In this document: piece by piece, positions 15,806 through 25,760 of the stretch
How positions within the stretch are numbered: the first letter of the stretch is position 1
Layout of the letters: each line of letters starts with the position of its first letter
Assembly: GCF_000147875.1 (NCBI RefSeq)
Contig: NC_014507.1
Location: forward strand, 62,001-126,000
Direction of reading: 5' to 3'
Source: Methanolacinia petrolearia DSM 11571
GTDB lineage: Archaea > Halobacteriota > Methanomicrobia > Methanomicrobiales > Methanomicrobiaceae
Length of the DNA stretch: 64,000 nt
Program-made: the position numbers and the translations under genes
The notes under the pieces: generated by a model
Database searches by the model: none
What the model saw: only the letters and a program-made list of their open reading frames with translations
What the model was told of the DNA's origin: nothing

Positions 15806-15870
15806 GCGGCAGATGATGAAAGTTACCCCCACTGACCGCCCGGAATGATGAAGCAGGGATCTGATGCCGC
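15806..15870 (+). ncRNA. C/D box sRNA (2'-O-methylation guide)
   Basis: All parts of an archaeal C/D sRNA are present in order. A 6-bp terminal stem GCGGCA/TGCCGC (15806-15811 with 15865-15870) encloses box C ATGATGA (15813-15819), a 12-base guide AAGTTACCCCCA (15820-15831), box D' CTGA (15832-15835), a 9-base spacer, box C' ATGATGA (15845-15851), a 9-base guide AGCAGGGAT (15852-15860) and box D CTGA (15861-15864). The 12-base first guide has the canonical archaeal spacing; the second is short. It lies in the gap between two minus-strand genes and would be bound by L7Ae, Nop5 and fibrillarin. Confidence 0.85.
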
Positions 15871-15887
15871 TTTGTAAGTTCAGCGAT

Positions 15888-17063
15888 TTACTCTTTTTTC
15901 TCCGCCTGCCCTAAAAGGAGCTTCATGAACATATCCCCTTCGATAAGACCGAAACCGCCGTTTTCAGCCGCTTCTTTTTCGGAATAGCAGGTCGTTCTGT
16001 CCCGTCCCCTGCCGACGATGATGAACGGAACCGGATTGGATGTATGCGTCTTGAGCCTGATTGGAGTAGGGTGATCCGGCAGAATTCCGATGGCCGCATC
16101 CGTACTCTCGAGGATCATCCCTACCGCTTCGTCAAGACGCTCGATCGCCTTAACCTTCTCTTCGATGCTGCCCATATGCCCGGCCTCGTCAGGCGCCTCG
16201 ACATGCATGTAGATGAAGTCGAGCCTCTTCAGACCTTCGAGTGCATATTTCGCCTTCGCCATATAGTCTGTATCGAGAAATCCGGTCGCACCGGGTACGG
16301 TTATAATCTCCATTCCTGCAAGCGTCGCTATGCCGTTCAGGAGGTCCACAGCCGAGATCATTCCGCCCGAAACCCCGTACTTCTCCTTAAATGGCTCCAT
16401 CGACGGTTTTTTGCCGCCACTCCACGGCCATATTCCCGTTGCCGGCTTTTCACCGCGGGCTATCCGCTCGCGGTTTACAGGGTGGTCTTTGAAGACTTCG
16501 GCGGCAATATTCATCGCTTCGAGCAAAATCTCCCTGTCGGGTCCTTTTGGTACATGCGGATCGATCTCCTGCCCGACGATGTCATGGGGTGGTGCCGATT
16601 CCGACCCTTTTCCGCCCTGAAGGATGAGAAGATTCCTGTAACTGACACCGGGGTACACTCTTATGCCCTCAGGGAGGGCTTTGTTTAAGGATTCGATAAG
16701 CCTGGGGCCGTCGTCTCCAGTTATGTGCCCTGCGGAGAAATCAGCCATTACCCCGTCTTCGATAGTCACCAGGTTGCAGCGGTAGGCAATCGCGTCCTCG
16801 CCGAAATCTATGCCCATGCTCACCGCTTCGAGCGGTCCCCGTCCTGTGTAGCATTCACGCGGGTCGTACCCGAGGACGGAGAGGTTTGCGACATCGCTTC
16901 CCGGAACCATTCCGTCGGGAACCGTTTTCAGCATCCCGCAGGCACCGTTTGAAGCCGCCCAGTCCATGTACGGTGTATTCGCGTATTCTATCGGTGTCTT
17001 TCCGCCGAGTTCCTCCAGCGGCTCGTCGGCCATTCCGTCGCCGAGAATTACAATTGCCTTCAT
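15888..17063 (-). CDS. apgM: Archaeal cofactor-independent phosphoglycerate mutase
   Basis: The 391-residue enzyme interconverts 3- and 2-phosphoglycerate in glycolysis/gluconeogenesis. It belongs to the alkaline-phosphatase-like metalloenzymes: the N-terminal metal and serine region (ILGDGMADEP, then VPGSDVANLSVLGYDP with the catalytic serine) and the C-terminal metal residues (YMHVEAPDEAGHMG, GILPDHPTP) are complete. Its start overlaps the stop of the epimerase gene by four bases (ATGA), so the two are coupled. It may also act on related phosphonopyruvate-like substrates, but the length and motifs fit ApgM. Confidence 0.93.
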   Translation of the reverse strand: MKAIVILGDGMADEPLEELGGKTPIEYANTPYMDWAASNGACGMLKTVPDGMVPGSDVANLSVLGYDPRECYTGRGPLEAVSMGIDFGEDAIAYRCNLVTIEDGVMADFSAGHITGDDGPRLIESLNKALPEGIRVYPGVSYRNLLILQGGKGSESAPPHDIVGQEIDPHVPKGPDREILLEAMNIAAEVFKDHPVNRERIARGEKPATGIWPWSGGKKPSMEPFKEKYGVSGGMISAVDLLNGIATLAGMEIITVPGATGFLDTDYMAKAKYALEGLKRLDFIYMHVEAPDEAGHMGSIEEKVKAIERLDEAVGMILESTDAAIGILPDHPTPIRLKTHTSNPVPFIIVGRGRDRTTCYSEKEAAENGGFGLIEGDMFMKLLLGQAEKKE

Positions 17064-18004
17064 ATGTATTTTATTTCCTTCAGCAGTGCCTTTACGGCGA
17101 GTCGTACGGATTCGACCGAGCCTGTTTCAGGCTTCCATCCCAGGGTCTTCAGCTTGTCCACCCCGAGCTGCATCTTCGGGACGTCGCCTACCCAGCCCCG
17201 GTCGCCGCCTGTGTAGGTGAACCTCACGCCGGAAAGATCCATCTCTTCGACCACGATCTCCGCCAGTGCTGTTACGTCGATCCAGTCTTCCGATCCGATA
17301 TTGAAGAAGTTGAACGCCTCATCCGAATTTTCGATGGCGAAGAGGACCGCTTCGATGCATGCACCCACAGATAGATATGATTTGATCTGCTTTCCGTCGC
17401 CGAGGATCTCGAGCTCTTCCGGGTTGTCGATCAGCTTGTGGACGAAGTCCCATATAACACCATGTCCACTTCTTTCGCCGATGATGTTTGCGAACCTGAA
17501 CACCCATGACTTCATTCCGTATGTATGGGCGTAGCCGGCGATCATCGCCTCGCATGCAAGCTTTGATGCCCCGTATATCGAGATTGGTATCATCGGGCTG
17601 TAATTTTCCGGCGTGGGAATGACTCCGGCTTCGCCGTACACGGTCGAGGTCGAGGTGAAGACGAACTCCTTTGCCCCGTGCACCCGCATTGCATCGAGAA
17701 CTCTCTCGGTTGCGAGAACGTTGTTGTCGAAGACCCGGGCAGGCGAGATCGCACTTGCCCTGACATCAGGGTCCGCGGCGAGATGGAAGACCCTTCCGGC
17801 GCCAGAGATCCTCTCCTGCCACCCGTCGTCGAGCAGGTCGGCCTGTAGAAATTCGGCCTTTCCGCTCTCTATAAGGGGCATAATATTTGTAGTCGCCCCG
17901 GCGCTCAGGTTATCGATTACAAGCACCCTGTCGCCTTTTTTCACGAGGGCGTCGACGATGTGGGACCCTATAAAACCGGCCCCTCCTGTGACTACTGAAA
18001 ACAT
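17060..18004 (-). CDS. NAD-dependent sugar-nucleotide epimerase (GalE-like)
   Basis: This 314-residue short-chain dehydrogenase has the NAD-binding TGGAGFIGS at residues 6-14, the catalytic STSTVYGE serine region near residue 117 and YGASK near residue 144. The best match is the UDP-glucose 4-epimerase/dTDP-glucose dehydratase group; which sugar it uses cannot be read from the sequence. It probably supplies sugar nucleotides for S-layer N-glycans made with AglB elsewhere in this window. It is the first gene of an operon with apgM and is divergent from uraA. Confidence 0.85.
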   Translation of the reverse strand: MFSVVTGGAGFIGSHIVDALVKKGDRVLVIDNLSAGATTNIMPLIESGKAEFLQADLLDDGWQERISGAGRVFHLAADPDVRASAISPARVFDNNVLATERVLDAMRVHGAKEFVFTSTSTVYGEAGVIPTPENYSPMIPISIYGASKLACEAMIAGYAHTYGMKSWVFRFANIIGERSGHGVIWDFVHKLIDNPEELEILGDGKQIKSYLSVGACIEAVLFAIENSDEAFNFFNIGSEDWIDVTALAEIVVEEMDLSGVRFTYTGGDRGWVGDVPKMQLGVDKLKTLGWKPETGSVESVRLAVKALLKEIKYI

Positions 18005-18184
18005 CCGATAATTAATTACGCAGGTTGAATGGTTTTAGTTTTGGGTTGAAGAACGAATGAGTAATTATATTGCCCTATCTGAAAAAAAATTATCAGATGC
18101 ATTCCGGTCCGCTTCCTTACGTTTTTTTCACCGGGATCGTTTCATCTTCTTTCAGTTTTGTTCTGAGTTTATTGGAGGTTTTTA
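18005..18184. promoter_or_regulatory. Divergent region between epimerase and uraA
   Basis: A TAATTATATTG TATA box (about 18063-18073) can drive uraA, leaving a leader of roughly 85 bases. A hairpin ATCTGA/TCAGAT with an A-rich loop (18077-18098) lies at the expected start. TTGGAGG precedes the uraA ATG. I see no known riboswitch. Confidence 0.4.
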
Positions 18185-19450
18185 ATGGATTTGACAGCTA
18201 ACAAAAAAGAGACCGGGAAGAACGTCCTTATGGGTCTCCAGATGATCTTCGTCGCATTTGGATCCCTTGTTCTCGTCCCGCTTCTGACCGGTCTCGATCC
18301 AAGTGTCGCACTGTTTACGGCAGGTGTCGGCACCCTGATCTTTCAGGTAGTAACAAAATGGAAGGTCCCCATCTTTCTTGCGTCCTCGTTCGCATTTATT
18401 CCGGCGATTACATACGGGATTGCGGCGTGGGGCCTTCCGTCCACCCTCTGCGGTCTTGCCGCAGCCGGTCTTTTCTACGTTGTTTTAAGCATTGCAATCA
18501 GGTATTTCGGTGTAGGGATCATCCACAGGGTCTTCCCTCCTATTGTAGTCGGTCCCGTGATTGCGATCATCGGTCTCTCCCTTGCGCCTACCGCGGTCAG
18601 CATGGCTCTCGGGCAGTCCGGCGACGTCCAGGTTATACCGGTTGAAACAGCACTGATAATCGCCGGGATCTCCCTTGCGGCAACACTGGCTGTTTTTCTC
18701 TTTGCAAAAGGCATCCTGAAGCTTATACCGGTTCTTGTCGGTATCGTTGTCGGATATATCGTCTCTTTGGTGCTGGGCGTAGTGGATATGAGCTCGTTCT
18801 TCGAGTCCTCGATAATTGCGGTGCCTCATTTCGTGCTCCCCGAGTGGAACCTTGCAGCGATCCTCTTTATCGTTCCGGTGGCAATCGCACCCGCAATCGA
18901 GCATTTTGGTGACATACTCACGATCGGTTCGGTCACAGGGAAGGACTATCTCGCCGATCCCGGTATTCACAGGACGATGCTCGGCGACGGTATAGCAACG
19001 TTCTTCGCGTCATTCGTCGGCGGTCCGCCCAACACGACATATTCCGAGGTCACCGGAGCGGTGGCTCTTACAAAGGCGTTCAACCCGGTAATCATGACAT
19101 TCGCAGCGATATTTGCGATAATATTTGCATTTGTCGGAAAGATCGGCGGATTCCTTCAGACCATTCCCAACCCCGTGATGGGGGGCGTCATGATACTGCT
19201 TTTCGGCCTTATCGCGAGCCTCGGTATCAACCAGCTCATCCTGAACAAGGTCAACCTTTCGTCAGCCAAGAACATAGTAATCGTCTCTCTCATCCTTGTG
19301 GCAGGTCTCGGCGGACTGTTCATCCCGATTGGCGACTTCCAGCTCGCGGGCATCGGTCTTGCTGCGGTCATCGGTGTCGTCCTGAACCTGATAATCCCCG
19401 GCGAGAAGGAAGAGGAGCATGTAGTAGGCGATAAGGGAGTTGATTTCTGA
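18185..19450 (+). CDS. uraA: Uracil/xanthine permease (NCS2)
   Basis: The 421-residue membrane protein has about 12-14 helices in the NCS2 pattern, including the signature FVGGPPNTTYSEVTG (about residues 278-292) and the substrate region IAPAIEHFGDILTIGS. It imports uracil by proton symport. The gene for uracil phosphoribosyltransferase starts one base after its stop, so uptake and conversion to UMP are encoded together and the substrate is very probably uracil. The C-terminus is acidic and short. The start has GGAGG five to nine bases before it. Confidence 0.93.
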   Translation: MDLTANKKETGKNVLMGLQMIFVAFGSLVLVPLLTGLDPSVALFTAGVGTLIFQVVTKWKVPIFLASSFAFIPAITYGIAAWGLPSTLCGLAAAGLFYVVLSIAIRYFGVGIIHRVFPPIVVGPVIAIIGLSLAPTAVSMALGQSGDVQVIPVETALIIAGISLAATLAVFLFAKGILKLIPVLVGIVVGYIVSLVLGVVDMSSFFESSIIAVPHFVLPEWNLAAILFIVPVAIAPAIEHFGDILTIGSVTGKDYLADPGIHRTMLGDGIATFFASFVGGPPNTTYSEVTGAVALTKAFNPVIMTFAAIFAIIFAFVGKIGGFLQTIPNPVMGGVMILLFGLIASLGINQLILNKVNLSSAKNIVIVSLILVAGLGGLFIPIGDFQLAGIGLAAVIGVVLNLIIPGEKEEEHVVGDKGVDF

Positions 19451-19451
19451 T

Positions 19452-20081
19452 ATGCCTTCCTGCACGGTCAACCATCCCCTTGTGGCCCATAAACTGAGCC
19501 TTTTGAGGGATATCAGCACAAATTCAAAGGATTTCAGGGACCTGATAAGGGAGCTGACGATGTATCTCACCTACGAGGCGACGAGAGACTGGGAGCTCGA
19601 GAAGACCAGTGTCCGGACGTGGGAGGGAAGAGATGTCGAGGCGTTCAGGGCGAAAGGCATCGATCCGACGATCGTCCCCATATTCCGTGCAGGCATCGGT
19701 ATGCAGGAGGGTTTTCTGCAGGTAATTCCGACGGCAACGATAAGTTATATCGGATTTTACCGTGATGAAGAGACACTTTTGCCGCAGATGTACTACGCAA
19801 AGCTTGCATCGAGGATAACAGAGAGGAAGGTCTACATCCTCGACCCGATGCTTGCGACAGGCGGAACCACGTCTGCCGTATGTTCATATCTCAAGAAGCA
19901 CGGGTGCACGGACATCAAGGTGCTCTGTATTCTTGCGGCGCCCGAGGGCCTGGCGAAGATGGATGAAGACCATCCCGATGTCAGCATCCTCCCGGCCGCA
20001 ATCGATTCGCACCTGAACGAGAAGGGGTATATCATACCCGGCCTCGGCGATGCGGGCGACCGTCTCTTCGGGACGAAATAA
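19452..20081 (+). CDS. upp: Uracil phosphoribosyltransferase
   Basis: A 209-residue type I PRTase-fold enzyme that makes UMP from uracil and PRPP. The PRPP loop (LDPMLATGGTTSAV, about residues 135-148) and the C-terminal uracil-binding region (YIIPGLGDAGDRLFGTK) are complete. I start at ATG 19452, one base after the uraA stop; a TTG four codons upstream overlaps that gene and is less likely. T6 in CCCTTTTTTCAC just after the stop is a likely terminator. Confidence 0.95.
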   Translation: MPSCTVNHPLVAHKLSLLRDISTNSKDFRDLIRELTMYLTYEATRDWELEKTSVRTWEGRDVEAFRAKGIDPTIVPIFRAGIGMQEGFLQVIPTATISYIGFYRDEETLLPQMYYAKLASRITERKVYILDPMLATGGTTSAVCSYLKKHGCTDIKVLCILAAPEGLAKMDEDHPDVSILPAAIDSHLNEKGYIIPGLGDAGDRLFGTK

Positions 20082-20141
20082 TTCCCCCCCTTTTTTCACA
20101 GTACCGGCTGGTTTAATATTCCGTGGCGGGCACTTTATTAT

Positions 20142-21032
20142 GTGACGCGGAAAGAGACCTTTTTTGAATATGCAATAATCTATATCAAGGGGCTTTTAAT
20201 GGGAATCTGCGACATCATTCCCGGTGTATCCGGCGGAACGATGGCGCTAATCACCGGGATATACGAACGCCTGGTAAGGGCCATCGGAAACATCGGCCCT
20301 TCTCCTGCAAAGTACCTGCTTAAGGGCGATGTCAAGTCGGCAATGGAGGAGTTTGGAAAGTTCGATCCCATATTTCTGGTCGTGCTTGTTGCCGGTATCG
20401 GGACCTCCTTTCTCGCGATGTCGAACATCATCCTCGTGCTTCTCAATGATTATGCGGTGCAGACGTTCTCGTTCTTCTTCGGGCTCATCGTCGCATCGGC
20501 TGTAGTATTGTTCCTTATAATCGAGGAGGACTCGAGGGACAAACGGGCCGCCGCATTCCTTCTCATAGGAGCCGCTGCAGGATTCATTCTTGCAGGCTTA
20601 AACCCGGCATCGCTCGGCCATTCGCTTCCGGTTCTCTTTCTCTCCGGGATGGCGGCGCTTTGTGCGATGATCCTCCCCGGGATCTCCGGTTCGTACATCA
20701 TGCTCGTCCTCGGCCAGTACGAATACATGCTCAGCGTGATAAAATCGCTCTCATTCGTTGAGATAGCAACATATGTCGCCGGCGGCGTAATCGGGCTGCT
20801 CCTCTTCTCGCGTCTGCTGAAATACCTGCTCAAGACACACCATACCGCAATGATAGCTTTTCTGACCGGACTTATGCTCGGGTCGGCAAGACTGCTCTTC
20901 GACAAGATTACTGCCGCAGGCGGGACGATCGGATCTGCGTTTCTCTTCGTTGCGGCAGGCGCAGTCGTAATTATCATAATGGAGCTCGCCAAGAGATTTT
21001 TTTCAGATCGCGAGCAAAAAGCGGAAAATTAA
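20142..21032 (+). CDS. DUF368 membrane protein (PopT-type polyprenyl-phosphate transporter)
   Basis: The 296-residue protein has about eight helices and the family signatures CDIIPGVSGGTMALITGIYE near the N-terminus and LPGISGSYIMLVLGQYE near residue 187, the two inverted-repeat halves of DUF368. Bacterial DUF368 proteins (PopT) have been shown to recycle undecaprenyl phosphate across the membrane. An archaeal role with dolichyl phosphate in N-glycosylation is inference. It starts with GTG at 20142, with TTTAATATT about 25 bases upstream as TATA box. Confidence 0.88.
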   Translation: MTRKETFFEYAIIYIKGLLMGICDIIPGVSGGTMALITGIYERLVRAIGNIGPSPAKYLLKGDVKSAMEEFGKFDPIFLVVLVAGIGTSFLAMSNIILVLLNDYAVQTFSFFFGLIVASAVVLFLIIEEDSRDKRAAAFLLIGAAAGFILAGLNPASLGHSLPVLFLSGMAALCAMILPGISGSYIMLVLGQYEYMLSVIKSLSFVEIATYVAGGVIGLLLFSRLLKYLLKTHHTAMIAFLTGLMLGSARLLFDKITAAGGTIGSAFLFVAAGAVVIIIMELAKRFFSDREQKAEN

Positions 21033-21183
21033 TTTTTTTGAACAAATCCTTCCCTCCCTTAAGGAATATAGCGAAATATTCGGGATATTGGATGAATTAA
21101 CGCAACCTTAAGACTTTTTGGACACATGTATGTGATAAAGGTGTAAAAAATTTTTATATAGTATGAATAAATCATAAGATCTT

Positions 21184-21654
21184 ATGTCACTAAAACCGTT
21201 AATCGAAAAGAAATACCTGATCAACGGCCCTCACAGCGAGGCCAAAATGGAGATCGTGGATAAGAACATCCAGGAAATAATCTCGGGCGGAACAAATAAA
21301 TTTACGTATGATACCGTCGTGCTGAAGCCTTATGCAAAGGCATATCTTGGAATTACTCTCAGTCCGGAGACGAGGCTCTCGGAAGATGAGACGACATATG
21401 AAGAAGAATGGCGGGATATCGGGCAGAATTCCCTGAAGAAGCTGTATCCCGGTGAGTTCCTGGAAAAACCCGATACGATCTATCTCCTGTATAAGGACGA
21501 GTCTTCTGAGGTCGTGCGTTCATATGAAAAAATATTCCTTGATGAGTTTTCGGGTTTCATTGATGCCGACGAAGCGGAAGTGGATGCAGAAAAGAAGGAT
21601 ATGGGCATGAATTCATATTATCTCTACCTGTTCCTGCAGTATTATATGAAATAA
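21184..21654 (+). CDS. Hypothetical acidic protein
   Basis: A 156-residue soluble protein, rich in glutamate and lysine, with no cysteine and no motif that I recognise (TYDTVVLKPYAKAYLGITLSPE near residue 45; a YLYLFLQYYMK end). The TATA box TTTTTATATAG (about 21149-21159) stands about 25-30 bases before the ATG, and no ribosome site is present, so the mRNA is probably leaderless. It is transcribed alone and convergent with the CPBP protease gene, with only eight bases between the stops. Confidence 0.7.
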   Translation: MSLKPLIEKKYLINGPHSEAKMEIVDKNIQEIISGGTNKFTYDTVVLKPYAKAYLGITLSPETRLSEDETTYEEEWRDIGQNSLKKLYPGEFLEKPDTIYLLYKDESSEVVRSYEKIFLDEFSGFIDADEAEVDAEKKDMGMNSYYLYLFLQYYMK

Positions 21655-21662
21655 CCATTTTT

Positions 21663-22844
21663 TTAAATTACATTAAATCCCAGGAGAAGCCCCAGGAAGA
21701 GCACGAAATCGTATGTCGTATGCGTTATTGCACTGACGGTCGTGCTGTAGCGCTGCCTGATTATGCCGAAGATCAGTCCGGCGATGAAAACCGATATGAT
21801 TCCGTCCCAGTTGTACTGGAATGCATGAAGGGAGGCGAAGAGCATAGCCGGTAGTATTATTCCGAATCTCGGCTGAAGAACGCCTCTTACCGAGATCTCC
21901 TCGCCGAATCCCGCACAGACCGAAGCGATTACTATACCCGGGAGAGTCATGTAAGGGACGAGAAACGCTTCGAAGGCGTCGGAATCAGTGAGAGGCCAGC
22001 CGGCTGCATTCCAGATTAATGCGATTATGGCATCGACCGCATAAAAAACCACGATCAGGGAAAGTGCTGCACCGATTGCAATTAGGACCTCCTTTGCGCC
22101 GGGTTCTGAAAGGCCGAGCCTCTGCAATGCCTCCTTAAAATTCCTCTTCGTGAAAAGGCCGACGATTGCAAATGAGGCAAGAATCGTCCAGAAAAGCGTA
22201 TAAATATCGACCGCAACAGTCCCTTCGAGGAATGCAGCATCATTTTTTATTATCTCCATAAAAGCCGGGGACAGGTATGGCGGGACTCCCGCAACCGAAA
22301 CCGGGACAAGGGGGATTATTGTTACGGCAAAGATCGCCACCAGTGCGATGATATGCACCCGGCAGAAGGGATCGAAGTCGAGTCTTGAGGCAAGCTTTAC
22401 GCGGACCGTTTTTAGAAGCGGGATAAGGGAGAAGATCGCCGCTCCTGCACAGCCAAGGAAGAGGAGAGCGATCTTCCCGAGGATACCCGTATCTGCTATG
22501 GCGTCAAAGGCTCCGGGATCGAATTCTTCGGAGAAGACAATGTCTGCCGGCAGTATCGAGATCAGGCCGAAGAAGAACGATATGAAGGCTGTAGCCAGTA
22601 TTATTCCGAGAAGGATCGCATATGCCGGATATTTCAGCATATCCATGCGTTTGTTCATCGAAAGATAGGCGGCAATCGCGAGTATCACGAACGGAGCAAG
22701 GGTTGCAGATGCCCCGAGGAATTCACCGGCCGGAGAGCCGTCTCCCGCAAAAAAGCCAAACACAGGGGCCAGTGCGAATACGAGTACCAGTACCAGGATT
22801 CCTGTAAATCTTACGGATTCCGGTGGAGTGGATAGAATATTCAC
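21663..22844 (-). CDS. CPBP-family intramembrane protease (CAAX/Abi type)
   Basis: The 393-residue protein has about ten membrane helices. The C-terminal third carries the CPBP motifs: EExxxR in FGEEISVRG (near residue 320), a histidine in FASLHAFQYNW and a third motif HTTYDF near the end. These glutamate-dependent intramembrane proteases include Rce1-like CAAX proteases and bacteriocin-immunity proteins; the archaeal substrates are unknown. It is transcribed alone from a start at 22844. Confidence 0.85.
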   Translation of the reverse strand: MNILSTPPESVRFTGILVLVLVFALAPVFGFFAGDGSPAGEFLGASATLAPFVILAIAAYLSMNKRMDMLKYPAYAILLGIILATAFISFFFGLISILPADIVFSEEFDPGAFDAIADTGILGKIALLFLGCAGAAIFSLIPLLKTVRVKLASRLDFDPFCRVHIIALVAIFAVTIIPLVPVSVAGVPPYLSPAFMEIIKNDAAFLEGTVAVDIYTLFWTILASFAIVGLFTKRNFKEALQRLGLSEPGAKEVLIAIGAALSLIVVFYAVDAIIALIWNAAGWPLTDSDAFEAFLVPYMTLPGIVIASVCAGFGEEISVRGVLQPRFGIILPAMLFASLHAFQYNWDGIISVFIAGLIFGIIRQRYSTTVSAITHTTYDFVLFLGLLLGFNVI

Positions 22845-22986
22845 GTCCTATAATATCTGTTCTCTTCAGCGATAAATTGATTCGGCCATGGTTTGTGCCG
22901 TTTTTCAGTTTAGATTTTCCGTGCCGTTAATGAAATGTTATCAGCGATTAATGCCAAATATCTCATGACAAGAGGCATCTTTGGTT

Positions 22987-23859
22987 ATGTATATAGGAAT
23001 AGATCACGGGACGACGGCGATACGGTTTGCCTGTGAAACAGGCCATTTCAAAATATCCCGTGAGGATGCGAGGGAATTCAAATTCAGCGACCTGGAAAGG
23101 CTTTGCCCTGTCGATGAGATTGACGGAATATCCGTCTGCTATTCGATGGGCGACGGAATATCGGCCATAACCTCCATCGGAAAGGTAGAGAACAGGGGCG
23201 TTGTCTCCAGGGAGGGTGCAGGCGAGCATATCGGCGGCGGAACGAGGGTATACGACGAGGTTGCCGGATCAGGCGTTCCTGCGGTTGTAATTCCGGGAAT
23301 ACACCGGGGATCGCCCACCGACCCCAGGTTCAAGGCGTATTCGCACCAGACCAGCCCTGAAAAGATCGGCATCGCATACCAGGTCTTCCTCGATCACGGC
23401 GGCGATTTCGTTGTCGCGGACGTGAGTTCGAATACCGTGACGATGCTTGTTTCGGGCGGAAAGATCGTCGGTGCATTCGATGCCTGCATCTTCTCTCCGG
23501 GAACGAAACATGGTGCGCTCGACGTCGATGCGATAAGAAAGATCGACAACGGCGAATGGTCGGCAAACGAGGCGTTCCTCCATGCCGGTGTCGGGGAGTC
23601 TCTTCCTGCTGACGTGAGAAAAAGCGCCCTTGCGATGTTTACGGCGATGGAATGTGCCTCGATGAAACTTTTAAACAGGGATGCAAAAGTCGCACTCGCA
23701 GGCTCGATGGCCCCGGCAATTGCTGCTGAGGTCGAGGCACTCCTGCAGGAGAAGATCTTTGTCTATGACGAGTGGTGCGCATCGATCGGCCTCTGGAAGA
23801 TTGCAAAAGAGGTATTCGAGAGGAAAGAAGGAGTCCTCGGACTGGAACTGGATCTCTGA
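22987..23859 (+). CDS. Methanogenesis marker protein 12
   Basis: The 290-residue protein starts with the ASKHA phosphate-loop motif YIGIDHGTTAIRF and continues with VADVSSNTVTMLVSGGKIVGAFD and GSMAPAIAAEVEAL, as in methanogenesis marker protein 12, found in nearly all methanogens. Members have an actin/sugar-kinase-like ATPase fold; a role in maturing a methanogenesis enzyme is suspected but not settled. I start at the ATG 22987 rather than TTG 22981. T6 in CCTTTTTTAAT directly after the stop looks like a terminator. Confidence 0.9.
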   Translation: MYIGIDHGTTAIRFACETGHFKISREDAREFKFSDLERLCPVDEIDGISVCYSMGDGISAITSIGKVENRGVVSREGAGEHIGGGTRVYDEVAGSGVPAVVIPGIHRGSPTDPRFKAYSHQTSPEKIGIAYQVFLDHGGDFVVADVSSNTVTMLVSGGKIVGAFDACIFSPGTKHGALDVDAIRKIDNGEWSANEAFLHAGVGESLPADVRKSALAMFTAMECASMKLLNRDAKVALAGSMAPAIAAEVEALLQEKIFVYDEWCASIGLWKIAKEVFERKEGVLGLELDL

Positions 23860-23999
23860 CCTTTTTTAATATATAATTTAAATAGAGTCTATATTCTATT
23901 TACATCACCTATTTACCGGATTCTGGAAATTTCTTTTTTGTACGATCTTTCCGGGGGCGAATTGCAGTTTACCGGCGGCCCCCGGCGTAGTTACGGGAT

Positions 24000-25760
24000 A
24001 TGGGTATAATGGTCAGGGAATCTTTCAATAATCAGGAATATACGCTCCAGCTGCTGTATGAAAATCCTCTTCCGATGGTTATTTTTGATACGGGCGGTAG
24101 AATAGTCGATTTTAACCGGGCCTTCATAGATTTCTCCGGGTATGGCGATGATCGCCTCGGGGGAATGCATGTATCCGAATTCAGGACTGTAAATCATGGA
24201 GGAGAAGGATTTTCAGCCTGCCTTGAAAAGAGAAGCGGGGTCCGCTTGTTTGAGGATATGGAACTTCCTTCAGGGCTTAAATACGCCGACGTCAGGTTCA
24301 CCCCGGTGAAGGACGGTAAAGGGGATATAGAGTATATCTTTGGCGTATATATTGACAAATCTAAGATAATCTCCCGCAACAAGTACATGTCGAAGTTCAT
24401 CTCGAAGACAGTATCCAATCTCTCCCTGCTTGCGGAAGGCAATACCGGCTTCGACCTGGAGGTCCCGCCTGCCGGCGATCAGACTGAAGAACTACGGGCA
24501 AACTTCCTGAAGATAAACGATCAGCTGAAACTTGCCAAAGAGGCGATAGATTCCATGATCGACGAATCCGCCCGGCTGTCTGAGGCGGGTATAAACGGAA
24601 ACCTCTCCTACAGGGCCGATGCGTCAAAGTTCAGGGGCGGGTTTGCCACAGTGATAGGGGGCTTCAACGAAACTCTTGATGCCGTTGTATTCCCTGTTCG
24701 CGAGACGGTAAGGATCGCAAACGCCTTCGCAAAAAAGGACTTTTCCAGGCGTTTCAGCGAGCAGATCATCGTCGGCGGTGATTTTGCCGGCCTCAAGGCC
24801 GCACTGAACGGGACCGGAGCCGAGATCGGCGAATCGCTGTCTGAAATCCGGGAATCGGTCCGGGTTCTCGAGGAGTATGTCCGCGGAACTTCGGAGAACG
24901 TGAACGATGTTGCCGGAGCAACCGAAAAGGTCGCGATCAAAAATCGCGAGTCCGCCGAAAATTCCGAAAAGCAGCTTGAAGCCGTCGAAAGGGTGGGCCG
25001 CGAGATCGAGGACCTTTCTGCCTCGGTGGAGGAGATCGCTTCCAATGCGGCGGAGGTCAGAGATGTGGCTCAAAGGGTCATCGCCACCGGGGATGAGGCG
25101 AAAAATCTCGGCAGCGAGGCCGATGCGAGGATGAATGCGGTCGAGAGGCTTTCTCAGGAATGTGTTGAGAACATCGGCAGGCTGAACACCAGGATGCTTG
25201 AGATTAACGACATAGTCAAGCTGATATCCGATATTTCGAGCCAGACGAATATGCTCGCGCTGAATGCGGCGATAGAGGCTGCACGTGCCGGCGAGCACGG
25301 CAGGGGATTTGCGGTGGTCGCACAGGAGGTCAAGAATCTGGCGGGCGAATCCAAGACTGCAGCAGCAAGGATTTCCGGTCTTATCGATGAGATAAAGAGC
25401 GAAAGCGACGTTACGACAAGATCGATGGAGACCTCCTACAATGAGATTTCGGAGGCGATTGCGAGTGTCGAAAAGACGATTGAGTCCTTGAACGGCATAG
25501 TAAACCTTGCAAACGAGGCCTCTGTAGGTGTGATCGAGATCGCGAAGGCATCGGAGATGCAGTCGAACGCCACCGCATCGGTCATGGGCTCTATGGAGCA
25601 GACTACCGGAATGAACAGGGAGAACATGGAGAGGATCATCCAGGTCGCCTCCCTCAGTGAGGACGTTTCCGCATCAATTGAAGAGATCGGGATGGGAACC
25701 GCCGAACTCTCGGATATGGCGAAAAATCTCAGGAATATTCTCGAGGAGTACCGGTTTTAG
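24000..25760 (+). CDS. Soluble methyl-accepting chemotaxis-like protein with PAS domain
   Basis: The 586-residue protein has no membrane segment. A PAS domain (about residues 15-130, with [21 protein letters not shown]) is followed by a HAMP-like helical region (about 180-275) and a full signalling domain with the conserved tip near residues 412-448 ([19 protein letters not shown]). It should report an internal cue, perhaps redox through the PAS domain, to CheA/CheW, though no che gene lies in the window. An in-frame ATG three codons later is an alternative start. Its stop overlaps that of the sensor kinase on the other strand by four bases. Confidence 0.92.
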   Translation: MGIMVRESFNNQEYTLQLLYENPLPMVIFDTGGRIVDFNRAFIDFSGYGDDRLGGMHVSEFRTVNHGGEGFSACLEKRSGVRLFEDMELPSGLKYADVRFTPVKDGKGDIEYIFGVYIDKSKIISRNKYMSKFISKTVSNLSLLAEGNTGFDLEVPPAGDQTEELRANFLKINDQLKLAKEAIDSMIDESARLSEAGINGNLSYRADASKFRGGFATVIGGFNETLDAVVFPVRETVRIANAFAKKDFSRRFSEQIIVGGDFAGLKAALNGTGAEIGESLSEIRESVRVLEEYVRGTSENVNDVAGATEKVAIKNRESAENSEKQLEAVERVGREIEDLSASVEEIASNAAEVRDVAQRVIATGDEAKNLGSEADARMNAVERLSQECVENIGRLNTRMLEINDIVKLISDISSQTNMLALNAAIEAARAGEHGRGFAVVAQEVKNLAGESKTAAARISGLIDEIKSESDVTTRSMETSYNEISEAIASVEKTIESLNGIVNLANEASVGVIEIAKASEMQSNATASVMGSMEQTTGMNRENMERIIQVASLSEDVSASIEEIGMGTAELSDMAKNLRNILEEYRF

